From contig JALQPE010002162.1 in the NCBI GenBank assembly GCA_030407315.1, positions 1 through 28,210 of the forward strand: a stretch of 28,210 nt of DNA. The letters are read 5' to 3'. Below the pieces are notes generated by a model, which worked only from the letters and a program-made list of their open reading frames with translations, made no database searches and was not told where the DNA came from. Positions 6,187 through 15,417 of this stretch are shown piece after piece. The position numbers and the translations under genes are program-made. The first letter of the stretch is position 1, and each line of letters begins with the position of its first letter. The stretch is from Asparagopsis taxiformis. Lineage: Eukaryota > Rhodophyta > Florideophyceae > Bonnemaisoniales > Bonnemaisoniaceae.

Positions 6187-9042
6187 ATGGCAAGACCGAG
6201 AAAGTCTAGGACTGGCCTACGACTACGATACAACAATGTATACCCTGGTCGTAATCGGGCTCGGCGTTCGACTACCAGAACAGTTTCTGACCCTTTCTCC
6301 GTCCATCACATGGGCTGGAGACCAATGCAAAACCCTCTTCCTCCCCCACAAATAGACCATGACAGCACTTTGAACATTCCCCAGAATCCAAATGCTATCA
6401 ACCACCGGCTCCCAGATGCAACACCCCCTTCCTCCCCTGTCCTGGATACGTCTACAACTGGGAACAATAGCTTGCATTCTATTGCTCTGGTACCCATGGA
6501 TACCACTGTCTCTCTGGAGTACGCAAAAAGCGAAGAGGGAAACACCCTGCCACCTCCAGTAGTTGAAAACCTATCCACCATTCCCGACCATTGTGATATG
6601 ATACTTCCTTCTAGGAGTGAACCTGCTTCTGCTGTTGCGACAGTTCCTACTGAATTCCATCACGATAGTTCTGACGAACCCGATGATGTATTCTCAGAAC
6701 ATGATACCGTGTCGAATGATAAAGACCTGCTACTACAGGAGGAGGCAGAAGCGAAGCTCCTAATCTCTTCTCCCTTTATCATGAACACGTCCAATCCAGA
6801 CAAAGCTCGCAATTACATGACACAATGGACTACGCTGTATACTGTCGCAAAGCTGACAGGCTCCACAAAAAGTACTGCCGCTAGCTTGCAGGAAGATCGT
6901 GTTTTGTTCGATTTCGCGAGAAAAGGCTCAACGAATAAACATGTTCAGCAAGGTCTGCCTCATTATTCGACAATAGTGCGTAAGGTGAGACCGTGGCTAT
7001 TCTACAATGCATGGTTGCGTTCAGAAACCGTTTATTTTCCTGTAAACGTAGAGCGCAGTGCAGTCCGTGTAGCTTCCTCCGCAATTCTACGAAGAAGCCG
7101 GGTCGAACGAGCAACAACAGGCCAATCAGCACCTGTACTTATCGTTCCACCAAGCGAATATGCACGAGCAGACATTACTACGCCACAAATATTCGACCTT
7201 GCGTGGCGTGATAACACACAATTGGATGCTTCCGACTCGGATGAGTTACTAAGTTTCCATGGTAATGTGTGTACATCCAGGATAGGAAAATTCAGAGAGT
7301 ACTCTCTGAAAGGACAAAACTATACTCTGAGGGCAGAGGAGGATAAGGATGGCTCTCCGGTTCCTGCTTTCGGGGGTAGTATTGTGGAGCTTCGAGTGAT
7401 ATCAGGGCGGCACGCCTCTCCTCTAGATCCTACTCTCAGTTCCCTTTTCCAACAGGAATCACTATCTTCCAGCCATGAGTCGTTCAAAGCTCTCACATCT
7501 TCTTCGTGGATTAACTCTGGTGCCGCATTTCATAGCAGGCTTTCGGTCTCCCCGCATTCATATGGGTCCGCCTTCATCCTTCAGAAAGAGTCGTTCCGGG
7601 AATATGCTCGGCCGGGTGATCACCTGACAGTTTTATCACCCAGTCCTGAGTGCAACCCTACTCAAAATTGTGGTATACAGTTCTTCATTGGGCTTGTCGT
7701 CAGCTCTCCCGGACCGCCAGGCCCATCACAAAAACTGCTCTTTCTCGTCAACTCTGAAGGGCATTACAAAGTTGTCGGCGGAACTCGTGCAATCAATAAT
7801 GTCAAGTTATTGAAACCAGGCACGAGCTCCAGCCCCTTTCATCCTACACATCTCCGTGGGGTTCTCAGCTGCGGTACCACATACTACGTCTATCCATTTC
7901 TTTTATACTGCGATGACTTCAATGAAGCCTCTGGTAAGAAAGGGAGTGCTGGAGGATGCTATATGCTCCCAATGGGTCTTCCGCTGGACTGTCGCCGGAA
8001 CAGTTCTGCTGTGCGCGTTATCGGTGTCACAGGTCCTGGTGTTAGTACAAACCATATCCTTCGACATATCTCTAGAGACATTATTCAAGGATGTACGTCG
8101 GGGTTTCGTGATGTCGATCCAGACGGCAATGAATGTCTAATTTTCCTGGACTTTATTGGTTTCGTGTCGGATTATCCTGCCTGTTCTCATGTGCTGGATG
8201 TCATGGGGCACAACGCAGACTGCCCATGCCATTTGTGTTTCTTTGTAAGAGGGGGGAAATATGGGAAGAACTCGCAGTTTGGCTACGACACCCGTTTACA
8301 TTCGAGCTCTGATACACACTTTCGCACATCCGAGCGAACAGCTGCTGTTCAGTCATCGGAAAGTTCTGCAAACATCTTGAAGTATCTGGGTTTGAGAACA
8401 GTGCAAAATATCACAGACACTCCATTGCATCTCATTGAAAGACTACTTCATGAAGCTAGGTCCAAAGGGCTGGTTCCAACCGGGACACCACTCGGAAACG
8501 ATGGTCTACGAATCCCTGTCGTGCCTGCTATTCTGGACCCATACCGTTCGACGTTTGTTGGAATTGACCATCTCCTCCACGGACTGGCAAAGGATGCTCT
8601 GGACAATGCTTTTTCAAGCTTGCCTAATGATGGTGTGAGAAGGCTGGCCGACAGGTTCATGGTGGATGCACTCCGTGTATTGGGTCTCGCAAATCAGAAC
8701 AAGATATATAACTTCAACGCAGGTGAAACTCATACAATGGGAATCTCGGACAGATTTGCAGTTCTCCTCGTCGCCGAACACTGCTTCAGGTCTTCTCTGA
8801 AATTCCAATCGCAGACTACAAGGTCATCCGAAGGTAGCGGTTCAAGGTCACTCCAGGCTTCTGAAGAGCAACGCCATCTGTCTCTAGAACTTGTTCGTCT
8901 CCTGTCCTCTATATCTGCAGCTACATACTTCCTACCACGAAAAATATCGACAGTTCTGAGGCAGTACAGAGAGCTACAGGGAATTCTGCGCACAACAGTC
9001 TCCGTCGTCTGCAGCAGCTATCGAAAGAATATGCTACTCTAG
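6187..9042 (+). CDS. DDE transposase, Transposase_21/CACTA-like, catalytic part
   Basis: Start chosen at ATG 6187 (MARPRKSRTGLRLRYNN, basic). The frame is open from a GTG at 6097. Residues 1 to ~230 are a low-complexity acidic/Ser-Pro leader. The catalytic core follows: YVYPFLLYCDDFNE, with the first acidic residues at 7912-7917; GGCYMLPMGLPLDCRR; a long helix VSTNHILRHISRDI; FLDFIGFVSDYPACSHVLD, with Asp at 8170; and a zinc-like CPCHLC just after. This order (D..FN, then SDYPA, then CP-C) matches tnp2/Transposase_21 proteins of CACTA-type and related (KDZ/Plavaka-like) elements. The third acidic residue is not assigned. The frame ends at a stop that looks premature: the coding signal continues in frame 0 from about 8970. 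Confidence 0.75.
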   Translation: MARPRKSRTGLRLRYNNVYPGRNRARRSTTRTVSDPFSVHHMGWRPMQNPLPPPQIDHDSTLNIPQNPNAINHRLPDATPPSSPVLDTSTTGNNSLHSIALVPMDTTVSLEYAKSEEGNTLPPPVVENLSTIPDHCDMILPSRSEPASAVATVPTEFHHDSSDEPDDVFSEHDTVSNDKDLLLQEEAEAKLLISSPFIMNTSNPDKARNYMTQWTTLYTVAKLTGSTKSTAASLQEDRVLFDFARKGSTNKHVQQGLPHYSTIVRKVRPWLFYNAWLRSETVYFPVNVERSAVRVASSAILRRSRVERATTGQSAPVLIVPPSEYARADITTPQIFDLAWRDNTQLDASDSDELLSFHGNVCTSRIGKFREYSLKGQNYTLRAEEDKDGSPVPAFGGSIVELRVISGRHASPLDPTLSSLFQQESLSSSHESFKALTSSSWINSGAAFHSRLSVSPHSYGSAFILQKESFREYARPGDHLTVLSPSPECNPTQNCGIQFFIGLVVSSPGPPGPSQKLLFLVNSEGHYKVVGGTRAINNVKLLKPGTSSSPFHPTHLRGVLSCGTTYYVYPFLLYCDDFNEASGKKGSAGGCYMLPMGLPLDCRRNSSAVRVIGVTGPGVSTNHILRHISRDIIQGCTSGFRDVDPDGNECLIFLDFIGFVSDYPACSHVLDVMGHNADCPCHLCFFVRGGKYGKNSQFGYDTRLHSSSDTHFRTSERTAAVQSSESSANILKYLGLRTVQNITDTPLHLIERLLHEARSKGLVPTGTPLGNDGLRIPVVPAILDPYRSTFVGIDHLLHGLAKDALDNAFSSLPNDGVRRLADRFMVDALRVLGLANQNKIYNFNAGETHTMGISDRFAVLLVAEHCFRSSLKFQSQTTRSSEGSGSRSLQASEEQRHLSLELVRLLSSISAATYFLPRKISTVLRQYRELQGILRTTVSVVCSSYRKNMLL

Positions 9043-10232
9043 TGGATGACCTGCTCAAGACTGTTCCTACCAGACAGCGGAGCACAGCGGTCTCGAAGAA
9101 ACGGAAGATGCAGACAGAAGGTATAGTAACGAATGATAATGACCACATTGAGATGGAAAACAAGACTGCTGGATTCCGGGCAAGGAAGATTCTTGACAAT
9201 AAGCCAAACTTGCACCGTCTCATTGAGGCATTTGAACACACTGTTCCTCTGCTCGGACACGCTCGCCAGGTAGCTGAGCTATCATTCGAAGCAACACATC
9301 AACAAATGAAACGAGGTCTAGAGCATTCCGGAGGTGCTGACAGACAGTTGGATGCTATGTTAGCGGCACTCGGAAACTATTGGAAAGGAAGCCTCCATCT
9401 TGCTTTGAAAAGTTTCTCCAATTCTACTCCAGCATCTGTGGAGAGACAACGTTCTAAACGGTTTCTCCTTCGTGTTCTATTCGGACGGGAGCACTGTAAA
9501 TCCATGGAGAACCTCCCGGCTAGTACGCTGCATGACCTCTGTCAAGAACCCCTTCTCGAACATTTGAATAGGTCTTCTTTACCATTCTTCTCTTCTCCAT
9601 ATTCATATTACTCGTGGACAGGAGTTCCCTCTTCATTACCACAGCAGGATTTTTCCTGTGGGCAGAATTCGGATGCAGTCATGCTTCGTGGAAAACCTTG
9701 CAAGGGAGCACGTCTCAGTTCTGCCCACCCTGCCTTTGCAGCTTCGCCCTCTGCTGCGTCTCGGGACTTTTCAAAGCCACAAGAAATAGCTTCTGGCTGT
9801 GTAGTACAAGCTTGCTACTCAGCTTCCCCGTCTTCTAGAATTCTACAGAAGACCTGTTCACCTTCTTTTTGGGCTGTTACCACTGTATTTGACCTGACTA
9901 TTGATGGAAACATTGCTTCACCTGGGAACGTTTGCATAGACGAATCTCACCAGGAAAACCTGTCTCCACCACACGCTACTGTTCTTCCAGTTATCAAGCA
10001 GAAGTCCTCCCCCACTACGTTTGCTCCGAACACCGATTCCGGCTCCTGGTTTCTCCCTCTCACTTCAGGGGTTCGTAAGGTTGGTCTCCTCCACAATTGT
10101 AGCCCTTCATTATGTTCTGTGGAGCAAGGCACTTCGAATGGAGGAATTACGCATGGAGGTCCTTCGTTTATGGATGGTGGTTCCTTCTCTATTTTTTCAA
10201 GAGCAGATGGATATCCGCCAAGGACTGCATGA
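9042..10232 (+). CDS. transposase C-terminal part, frameshifted
   Basis: Frame 0 continuation of the transposase. It becomes protein-like from about 8970 (NSAHNSLRRLQQLSKEYATL, then VDDLLKTVP). It carries NLHRLIEAFEHTVPLLGHAR and then VAELSFEATHQQMKRGLEHS, a Leu-rich helical module with the E-x3-HQ-x2-K pattern usual near the end of tnp2-type transposases. From about 10080 the protein-like signal moves to frame 1 (STIVALHYVLWSKALRMEEL...), ending at a stop near 10254. The gene therefore has at least two frame changes, and this copy may be non-autonomous. Introns are a less likely alternative because no clear GT...AG pairs were seen at the junctions. Confidence 0.6.
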   Translation: MDDLLKTVPTRQRSTAVSKKRKMQTEGIVTNDNDHIEMENKTAGFRARKILDNKPNLHRLIEAFEHTVPLLGHARQVAELSFEATHQQMKRGLEHSGGADRQLDAMLAALGNYWKGSLHLALKSFSNSTPASVERQRSKRFLLRVLFGREHCKSMENLPASTLHDLCQEPLLEHLNRSSLPFFSSPYSYYSWTGVPSSLPQQDFSCGQNSDAVMLRGKPCKGARLSSAHPAFAASPSAASRDFSKPQEIASGCVVQACYSASPSSRILQKTCSPSFWAVTTVFDLTIDGNIASPGNVCIDESHQENLSPPHATVLPVIKQKSSPTTFAPNTDSGSWFLPLTSGVRKVGLLHNCSPSLCSVEQGTSNGGITHGGPSFMDGGSFSIFSRADGYPPRTA

Positions 10233-10507
10233 TACTCTAGGGTCTAGTACATAAGCTTTTCTACCATATTACTTCCCGTAAACAAACTTCCTCATATTGT
10301 AGCGTTTCCGTCACATACATCCACCTTGACATTGGCCATACTTAAGTCCCTTGTCCCAAAACCTGTGAGACACTATGTTCTATTCTATGTAACCATCTCT
10401 AATTCCTCGTCTATACCATTCATGCTTCTTCCAGAGCTTATCCTTTCCTTGAACTGCCTCAAGCATGAACCAGCATCCTCAGGGCGGAACGTACCACAAT
10501 AAAATTA

Positions 10508-10611
10508 AAGTAAAATTAGGTTTCTTTTACTGCAGTAAAAACTGATCTACCAAATGCATCTTCCTAGATCACTTTTTACTGCAGTAACTAGTCATTTTTT
10601 TCTAATTTTTC
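10508..10611. repeat. CTGCAG hairpin, copy 5 (diverged)
   Basis: Core TTTTACTGCAGTAAAAACTG, ATCTA, loop, then TAGATCACTTTTTACTGCAG, TAA. The outer arms (AAATTA.../...TAATTT) are much less matched than in copies 1-4. It lies about 260 bp after the transposase end. Confidence 0.8.
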
Positions 10612-10674
10612 ATCATTGGCTCCTCAGCCTGCAATACACGTTTCCGCTCACACGCGTGCAGCTGCACGCCAGCT

Positions 10675-10714
10675 GTAATGAAATAGAACACTACCTAGTG
10701 TTCTATTTCATTAC
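10675..10714. repeat. 40-bp perfect palindrome
   Basis: Two exact 19-nt complementary arms (GTAATGAAATAGAACACTA and its complement) around CC. It starts a dense block of candidate regulatory sites. Confidence 0.9.
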
Positions 10715-10880
10715 GTGTTCATGACGAGTCCATCTCGAGTCCATGACGTGTCCATGACGTGTTCATAGATCATCGATGATCTGTTTCTGATTTGTCAGTA
10801 CGAAAAGCGCGCGCTTTCTCACTACGCAAGTGAAATACGCGACCTCTGGGCTCACTCTGCAGCAGTATTTAAGGCTTGCG
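10711..10880 (+). promoter_or_regulatory. promoter-like cluster: TGACGTG boxes, GATC palindrome, TATA-like
   Basis: Repeated CATGACG/TGACGTG words lie at about 10720, 10742 and 10752 (CRE/bZIP-like). AGATCATCGATGATCT is a 16-bp palindrome at about 10768. TATTTAAG at 10866-10873 fits a TATA box. The cluster would drive plus-strand transcription into the hairpin and minisatellite region, or toward the gene at 12702. Assignment rests on motif appearance only. Confidence 0.4.
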
Positions 10881-10928
10881 TCACGCTAAGCGCCATCGTC
10901 ATCGCCTGTCGCATGGAGCACACCACCT

Positions 10929-11001
10929 ACGCAGGATGGGGCGGCGGAGTGCAACCACATCCCTGCGGATGTGATTGTGCCCCGCCGCCTCCATCCTACG
11001 A
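10929..11001. other. long GC-rich hairpin
   Basis: About 30 complementary pairs with few mismatches. The left arm is AGGATGGGGCGGCGGAGTGC plus AACCACATCC; the loop is CTGC; the right arm is GGATGTGATTGTGCCCCGCC plus GCCTCCATCCT. It begins about 60 bp downstream of the TATA-like site, so it would lie near the 5' end of a transcript. It could be a structured leader, a small RNA precursor or a DNA cruciform. Confidence 0.6.
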
Positions 11002-11760
11002 TAAGGTTTTCCAGCTCATTTAGTCTTTTAGCCATTCCTCCCATTGTCTTTTTCTGCGGTTCTTCGTTGTTCTTCTGCTAACATACTTTTCTGCCTTTTC
11101 TACTTTCTGTTTCGTCTTTCTCCAGGGCTACTGTCATTACTACGTTTTCTCACTTCTAATCGAGCTTTTGGCATACCGTTTCCAGCACTAACCACTGTGT
11201 CATCCACTTCTTTCCATCTCTGTGCCAGCAGAAGTTTCTGGGTTCTCTACAATCCGCTTACTCAAGCTCTGGCTCCACTATCAACGGTATGTTCTCTCGC
11301 TTCTAGTCATGCTTCTAGCGTTGATGAAATTACATTCCTAGCACTAACCATTGATTCATCTATTCTTTTCCTTCCAGGTGCCAACAGAAATTTCTGGCTT
11401 CCCCTCACCTCTCTTTTCATGCCTATATGTATTTGTAGTTACTTTATGTAGAGCTGGTGTTTTGCCGTTTAGTATCTGCCATGGTGGCATAGTTTATAGT
11501 TCCGTAGTGCAGTGTACAGATGATCTTCATGTCGTTAAACTTTGGCGTTAGCTGCCCATTTACCTATTCCATATCCACTACACCATATCGTAAATCTTGC
11601 GTACCCGGCACTGGCTGCAACCTAGTCTAATTCATCGTCCCTATGCCGATTTCCATTCTACCTAGATATCGTTTCAGTCAGACCTATCCGTCCTGCAGTT
11701 TCTCCGCAAAAGTGCGATGTGCCGCCCATTCTACCTTTCAGTTTCTACCCAGAGCGCCCA
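11002..11760. other. pyrimidine-rich region with ~157-bp direct repeat, no gene assigned
   Basis: CT-rich plus strand. A diverged direct repeat (GCACTAACCACTG...CCAGCAGAAGTTTCTGGGTT at about 11184, and GCACTAACCATTG...GCCAACAGAAATTTCTGGCT at 11341) has a spacing of about 157 bp. Splice-like words are present (TTCCATCTCTGTGCCAG, AACGGTATGT, TTTTCCTTCCAG). Spliced leader exons are possible, but no protein is recognisable. Open frames here look compositional. Confidence 0.35.
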
Positions 11761-11772
11761 CCGGTGCAACCA

Positions 11773-12025
11773 CTCTACCCAGTGGACATGGTCCACGCCC
11801 ACTCGACGGTACAACCACTCTACCCAGTGGACATGGTCCACGCCCACTCGACGGTACAACCACTCTACCCAGTGGACATGGACCACGCCCACCCGACGGT
11901 ACAACTACTCTACCCAGTGGACATGGACCACGCCCACCCGACGGTACAACTACTCTACCCAGTGAACATGGTCCACGCCAACCCGGCGGTACAACCACTA
12001 CATCCAGTGGAAGTGAACCGTACCC
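11773..12025 (+). repeat. 45-bp minisatellite (5 copies plus a degenerate sixth)
   Basis: Unit starts CTCTACCCAGTGGACATGGT at 11773, 11818, 11863, 11908 and 11953, with a degenerate start at 11998. The period is exactly 45 bp. Because 45 is a multiple of three, several frames on both strands stay open (for example QPLYPVDMVHAHSTV repeated, or TTTLPSGHGPRP repeated). The unit contains the palindrome GTGGACATGGTCCAC. Similar but decayed words continue to about 12600. Confidence 0.9.
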
Positions 12026-12701
12026 ATTACAGTGCTCCACGGTGGAATAATACCAGTGTCACGAGCAGGTGTTATAATAGAATATATCCGGGCTTTACAC
12101 AGTACTGTAGTTTGGAAACTAACCGTGCTTTGCCTTGGACCGTATATGCCCAGTCAATGGTCCCTTTCCAGACTATCGTTTGACCAGTTCCACAAGTCAG
12201 CTTGGTCACGTCCCATAAGCAAAACGTCACCTACTCTGGAATTATTCCAATGAATACAATAATCATACTTTGGTCACCGTCCATTCAGCGAGTGCTGCTT
12301 ACGCCTGGTTTCAGACACCGGACCGTCACGGTGTGCCCATTATATTTTATAGTTTATTTCTATGAATCGCTCTGCACCTTCCACCACATATCGCAGTCAC
12401 GGTGCACCCCATATCTAACTATACCCATATACAGTACTGGTTCCATTCCAACAGTCCGTGCCTGCGTGACTTCGCCCGTTCTAGTCAACCCGCCGTCCTG
12501 CTCATATATGGACGTGGTTCATTTCCATCCCTACGTGTCCTTCCGTACATGGTTCAGCCATCACCTCACGGCCACACCATAGTTCTGCTTGGTTCCTGCC
12601 TACTGTAAAACAAAATCGCCGTGCTGGTCTCAGCCCATGATTTTTTACATTTTTTTCGATGGGCCTTATCCAAACGTTGGGGATGGGCGTTCCGCTAAAA
12701 T

Positions 12702-12983
12702 ATGGTGACTAGTTCTACTGTACAATACGGCATTTTCCATGGAATATTCTCTATTTTTGCTTATCCTGTGGTGTGTTCTGTGGTCCAACTGCTCACGACC
12801 AAGGACATGCTGGGTGAACCGAATCGGAAGTGCATTCAGGTCATCATGGACAGCCAGTTGTCGATATCGAAACTGGGCTACCAAGCCATCAACAAGCACG
12901 TGACTGCTGCGAAAGGCTTCTGGACTGTGAACAACAAAGCGCTTGAGTTCTGGAGTTCCGTACCGAGCATGTTCACCAAGTAA
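12702..12983 (+). CDS. 5' part of the second dioxygenase gene, ended by an in-frame TAA
   Basis: The 93-codon frame from ATG 12702 ends at TAA 12981-12983. The same frame stays open after it (ILAAEQERAVKEGREINDDV...) and runs without interruption into the 13062-14972 frame. One C-to-T change (CAA to TAA) would explain the stop. An alternative is a splice donor, because GTAAAT starts at 12980, but the sequence after it reads as good protein. The segment is mostly helical and no family is recognised. A ParB domain like that of the 1134 gene is not visible upstream. Confidence 0.5.
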   Translation: MVTSSTVQYGIFHGIFSIFAYPVVCSVVQLLTTKDMLGEPNRKCIQVIMDSQLSISKLGYQAINKHVTAAKGFWTVNNKALEFWSSVPSMFTK

Positions 12984-13061
12984 ATTCTCGCTGCGGAACA
13001 GGAAAGGGCCGTTAAAGAAGGCCGTGAAATCAACGACGATGTCTTCAAGCAGTCCGTAGAC

Positions 13062-14972
13062 ATGTATGGCTGCAACATGGATCTCGTATTCATGGCAGAC
13101 TTCTGTCGCGGCTCGGAGTATCAACAAAGGTTCATCTTGCTGATCACAGCTCTCTGGACTCGCATGAGAGATCTGCGTCAGTTGAACAGGACGACAAGAG
13201 GATTTGGTAGTCCTTTCGTTCGTGTTTTAATTGAAGTGTTCAAGATGTCTGAGCCGGTTGCTGCTCATAAAATGATGGAGCCTCCGCTCGAGCATTTCTA
13301 CTCCGAACTCAAGAACACTGGGTCAGGAAAGGAGACTGTCATTGTGAACAGTATCGCTGAGACCCTCCTGCACTTCAATACCGACGACAACAGCGGTACG
13401 AAGCATGCTCTCGTCTCCGACGAAATGTATGAGCAGCTTCGCTTTTCCACGGGCATTGTGGACATGGAAGAAGACCAAAGGGCCATTGTTCACAATGAAC
13501 AGCCATCTGAAGATGCGCCGAAGCCATCTACGCCCCAATCAGATGAGCCTTCTACCCCTTCTACCCGTTCTGGTCCTACTCCTCCTGCACCTTCTACCCC
13601 TCCTGCTCCTACTACCCCTCCTCCTCCTGCCACTTCCGTTCCCGCCCCTTCCACCCCTCCTGCTACCCCTCCTGCTCCTGCCACTTCCGTTCCTGCAGTT
13701 GAGCAGGCTCAAGGAACCCCTGATACCACTGTGGCAGGTTCTGAGAAGCAATTGGGATCTGTTCTCCTCCGTCTCCCTCTCAATGCACCACCGCTTGCGG
13801 TGAATGAGCCAGTCGAGACACTTCGCAGGTCGAAACGGCAGAGAACGGAGAGTCTACGGGTTGGCGGCGACAGTCAGGCAGAGTCGGAGGTAGAAGAAGA
13901 GTCCGAAGAGCCCCTTCCGAAGCGCAGAAGACTCGAAGTGAAACGTTCAACGGAAGAGATTCCATTGTTCAGCGATGAGCAAGAAAATCCCCTCCCCGAC
14001 AGGGTAGTCGATGAACGGATTATGGATATCCTCCCCAACACCATACCGTCAGACTATAGGGTCAAGTACTATATCGACAGCAAGCTGTACGAAACAATCC
14101 TACAGGAGATTTTGAGTGCAGCTGCTGTCGATATGAATTGTACGGCGTGCAGTGGTCCAGCTTGCTGTGCAGAGAAGTTCTTTGCAACAGCTAGGTCAAC
14201 CCTCAATCTCTTGGGTGCCCATGTACTCAGTGGTATCTTCCGTTCTTCGACTGTGGGCAATGCACCACATGAACTGTTTACATTCTACGCCCAGAAGTTC
14301 AAACCTGTTCATTCCTCTGCTGAAGACAGTTCCAATGATCCCTGGCATCAGATTCGAAACAAGGGTGAGGTAACAGCAGAGCAACAGGCCTCTCGTTTGG
14401 GAAGGTTCTCTATCTCAAGGAAGAAGATTTGCGACGATCTCCAGCAGATGGATGAACATCAATTCAAGAACAAGATGATTCTCGAGGTCGGCAAAGCAAT
14501 CTGTGCCGAGCTAATGTACTTGGGCCTAGGAATCCATGACCCTGTGGCCTTTCCTAAAACCGGTTTACGTCTTTTGCTGACCTCTGATGGTGCTACAGAT
14601 CAAGACTTGCACACAGACCTACCGGTGGTCATCAATGATTCCGATTTCCCACCTGGAAGATCGTACTTTCTGATGGCAAGCGCGGCTGATGGGTTCTGGC
14701 TTCGTGGAGCGTATTTCAGCCACGTCTGTTTGACGCGTGCAGATGCTGAGAAGTACAAGACGCCTGTTATGGACATCTACGTGCCACCGTATTCTCTCTT
14801 CATCGGTCGTGGTGACTTCTACCATGGAGGCAAAGGATTCAGTAGTTCAGCGGAAAATCGCCTAACATATGGTCTTCCGGTTCGTTCTCATCTCTACCTT
14901 TTAAGTGACGAAGAAGAATTGGCGGATGCTATCGAAACAGTCAACTACTGGGATGCACCTAGTGCGCGATAA
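13062..14972 (+). CDS. 2OG-Fe(II) dioxygenase with helical N-terminus and Pro-rich linker (636 aa)
   Basis: Residues 1-115 are helical. Residues about 150-225 are a Pro/Thr/Ser linker. Residues about 255-310 hold two basic NLS-like stretches (RRSKRQRTES, LPKRRRLEVKRS) around an acidic run. A small Cys group (CTACSGPACC) lies near residue 365. The C-terminal domain is a double-stranded beta-helix oxygenase: GLRLLLTSDG precedes H517-T-D519; the distal ligand is H588 in GRGDFYHGGKG; R600 in ENRLTYGLP is the likely 2OG-binding Arg. All required ligands are present, so an active enzyme is plausible. It is paralogous to the domain at 4064-4726 (shared GLR-LLT-G and GRGD/SRGD-x2-HxG layout). The substrate is unknown; a nuclear nucleic acid or histone is the likeliest inference. 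It is convergent with the methyltransferase-SET gene. Confidence 0.75.
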   Translation: MYGCNMDLVFMADFCRGSEYQQRFILLITALWTRMRDLRQLNRTTRGFGSPFVRVLIEVFKMSEPVAAHKMMEPPLEHFYSELKNTGSGKETVIVNSIAETLLHFNTDDNSGTKHALVSDEMYEQLRFSTGIVDMEEDQRAIVHNEQPSEDAPKPSTPQSDEPSTPSTRSGPTPPAPSTPPAPTTPPPPATSVPAPSTPPATPPAPATSVPAVEQAQGTPDTTVAGSEKQLGSVLLRLPLNAPPLAVNEPVETLRRSKRQRTESLRVGGDSQAESEVEEESEEPLPKRRRLEVKRSTEEIPLFSDEQENPLPDRVVDERIMDILPNTIPSDYRVKYYIDSKLYETILQEILSAAAVDMNCTACSGPACCAEKFFATARSTLNLLGAHVLSGIFRSSTVGNAPHELFTFYAQKFKPVHSSAEDSSNDPWHQIRNKGEVTAEQQASRLGRFSISRKKICDDLQQMDEHQFKNKMILEVGKAICAELMYLGLGIHDPVAFPKTGLRLLLTSDGATDQDLHTDLPVVINDSDFPPGRSYFLMASAADGFWLRGAYFSHVCLTRADAEKYKTPVMDIYVPPYSLFIGRGDFYHGGKGFSSSAENRLTYGLPVRSHLYLLSDEEELADAIETVNYWDAPSAR

Positions 14973-15303
14973 TCTGCAAGAATACTGCTTTGCCTCTCCC
15001 TCTAGAGGCAGCATCTGCTAATCCTAAGCTAGCTTCGGTAGTATACTTCCTTTACCACAACTAAATCTACTCCTATTCATGACTTTGAAAATATTAGCAC
15101 GGTCAGTCTACTGCACTATTAGAGTTCCTCTACCTCTCACCCCGCATAGCTTCTACACCCTACATCGTACAGACTCATTTCTTTTCCTTTCCTACATGCA
15201 TGGCACAGTTTTGCAAGACTGCCACAATTCCACATCACTCGAGTAACCAAGGTCTTGGATTGTTCTTCTTAGTATACTAACTATAGTTGAGATGCAAACC
15301 TGG

Positions 15304-15402
15304 CAGCCAATGGCAGAGCTGCACTTGGGCTGGCCACACCCAAAATAATACCCGGTATTATTTTGGCATGGCAAAGCCCAGGTGCAGCAATTCCATTGGC
15401 TG
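15304..15402. repeat. ~100-bp palindrome, tandem copy 1
   Basis: Inverted repeat from CAGCCAATGGCAGAGCTGCA to TGCAGCAATTCCATTGGCTG, centred on AATAATACCCGGTATTATT. The arms contain GCACTTGGGC and GCCCAGGTGC. It lies between the 3' ends of two convergent genes. Confidence 0.9.
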
Positions 15403-15417
15403 CCGCTGCGTTCATGA

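Noticed and set aside
11044..11451. 135-aa plus-strand frame
   Set aside because: Hydrophobic low-complexity translation of pyrimidine-rich DNA with an internal direct repeat. No family features.
12666..13127. 153-aa minus-strand frame opposite the second oxygenase gene
   Set aside because: It is the antisense shadow of the plus-strand coding frame, which continues into a recognisable enzyme.
4064..14972. Naming the oxygenases as TET/JBP enzymes
   Set aside because: The HxD...H...R core is clear, but subfamily-specific motifs cannot be confirmed by eye.
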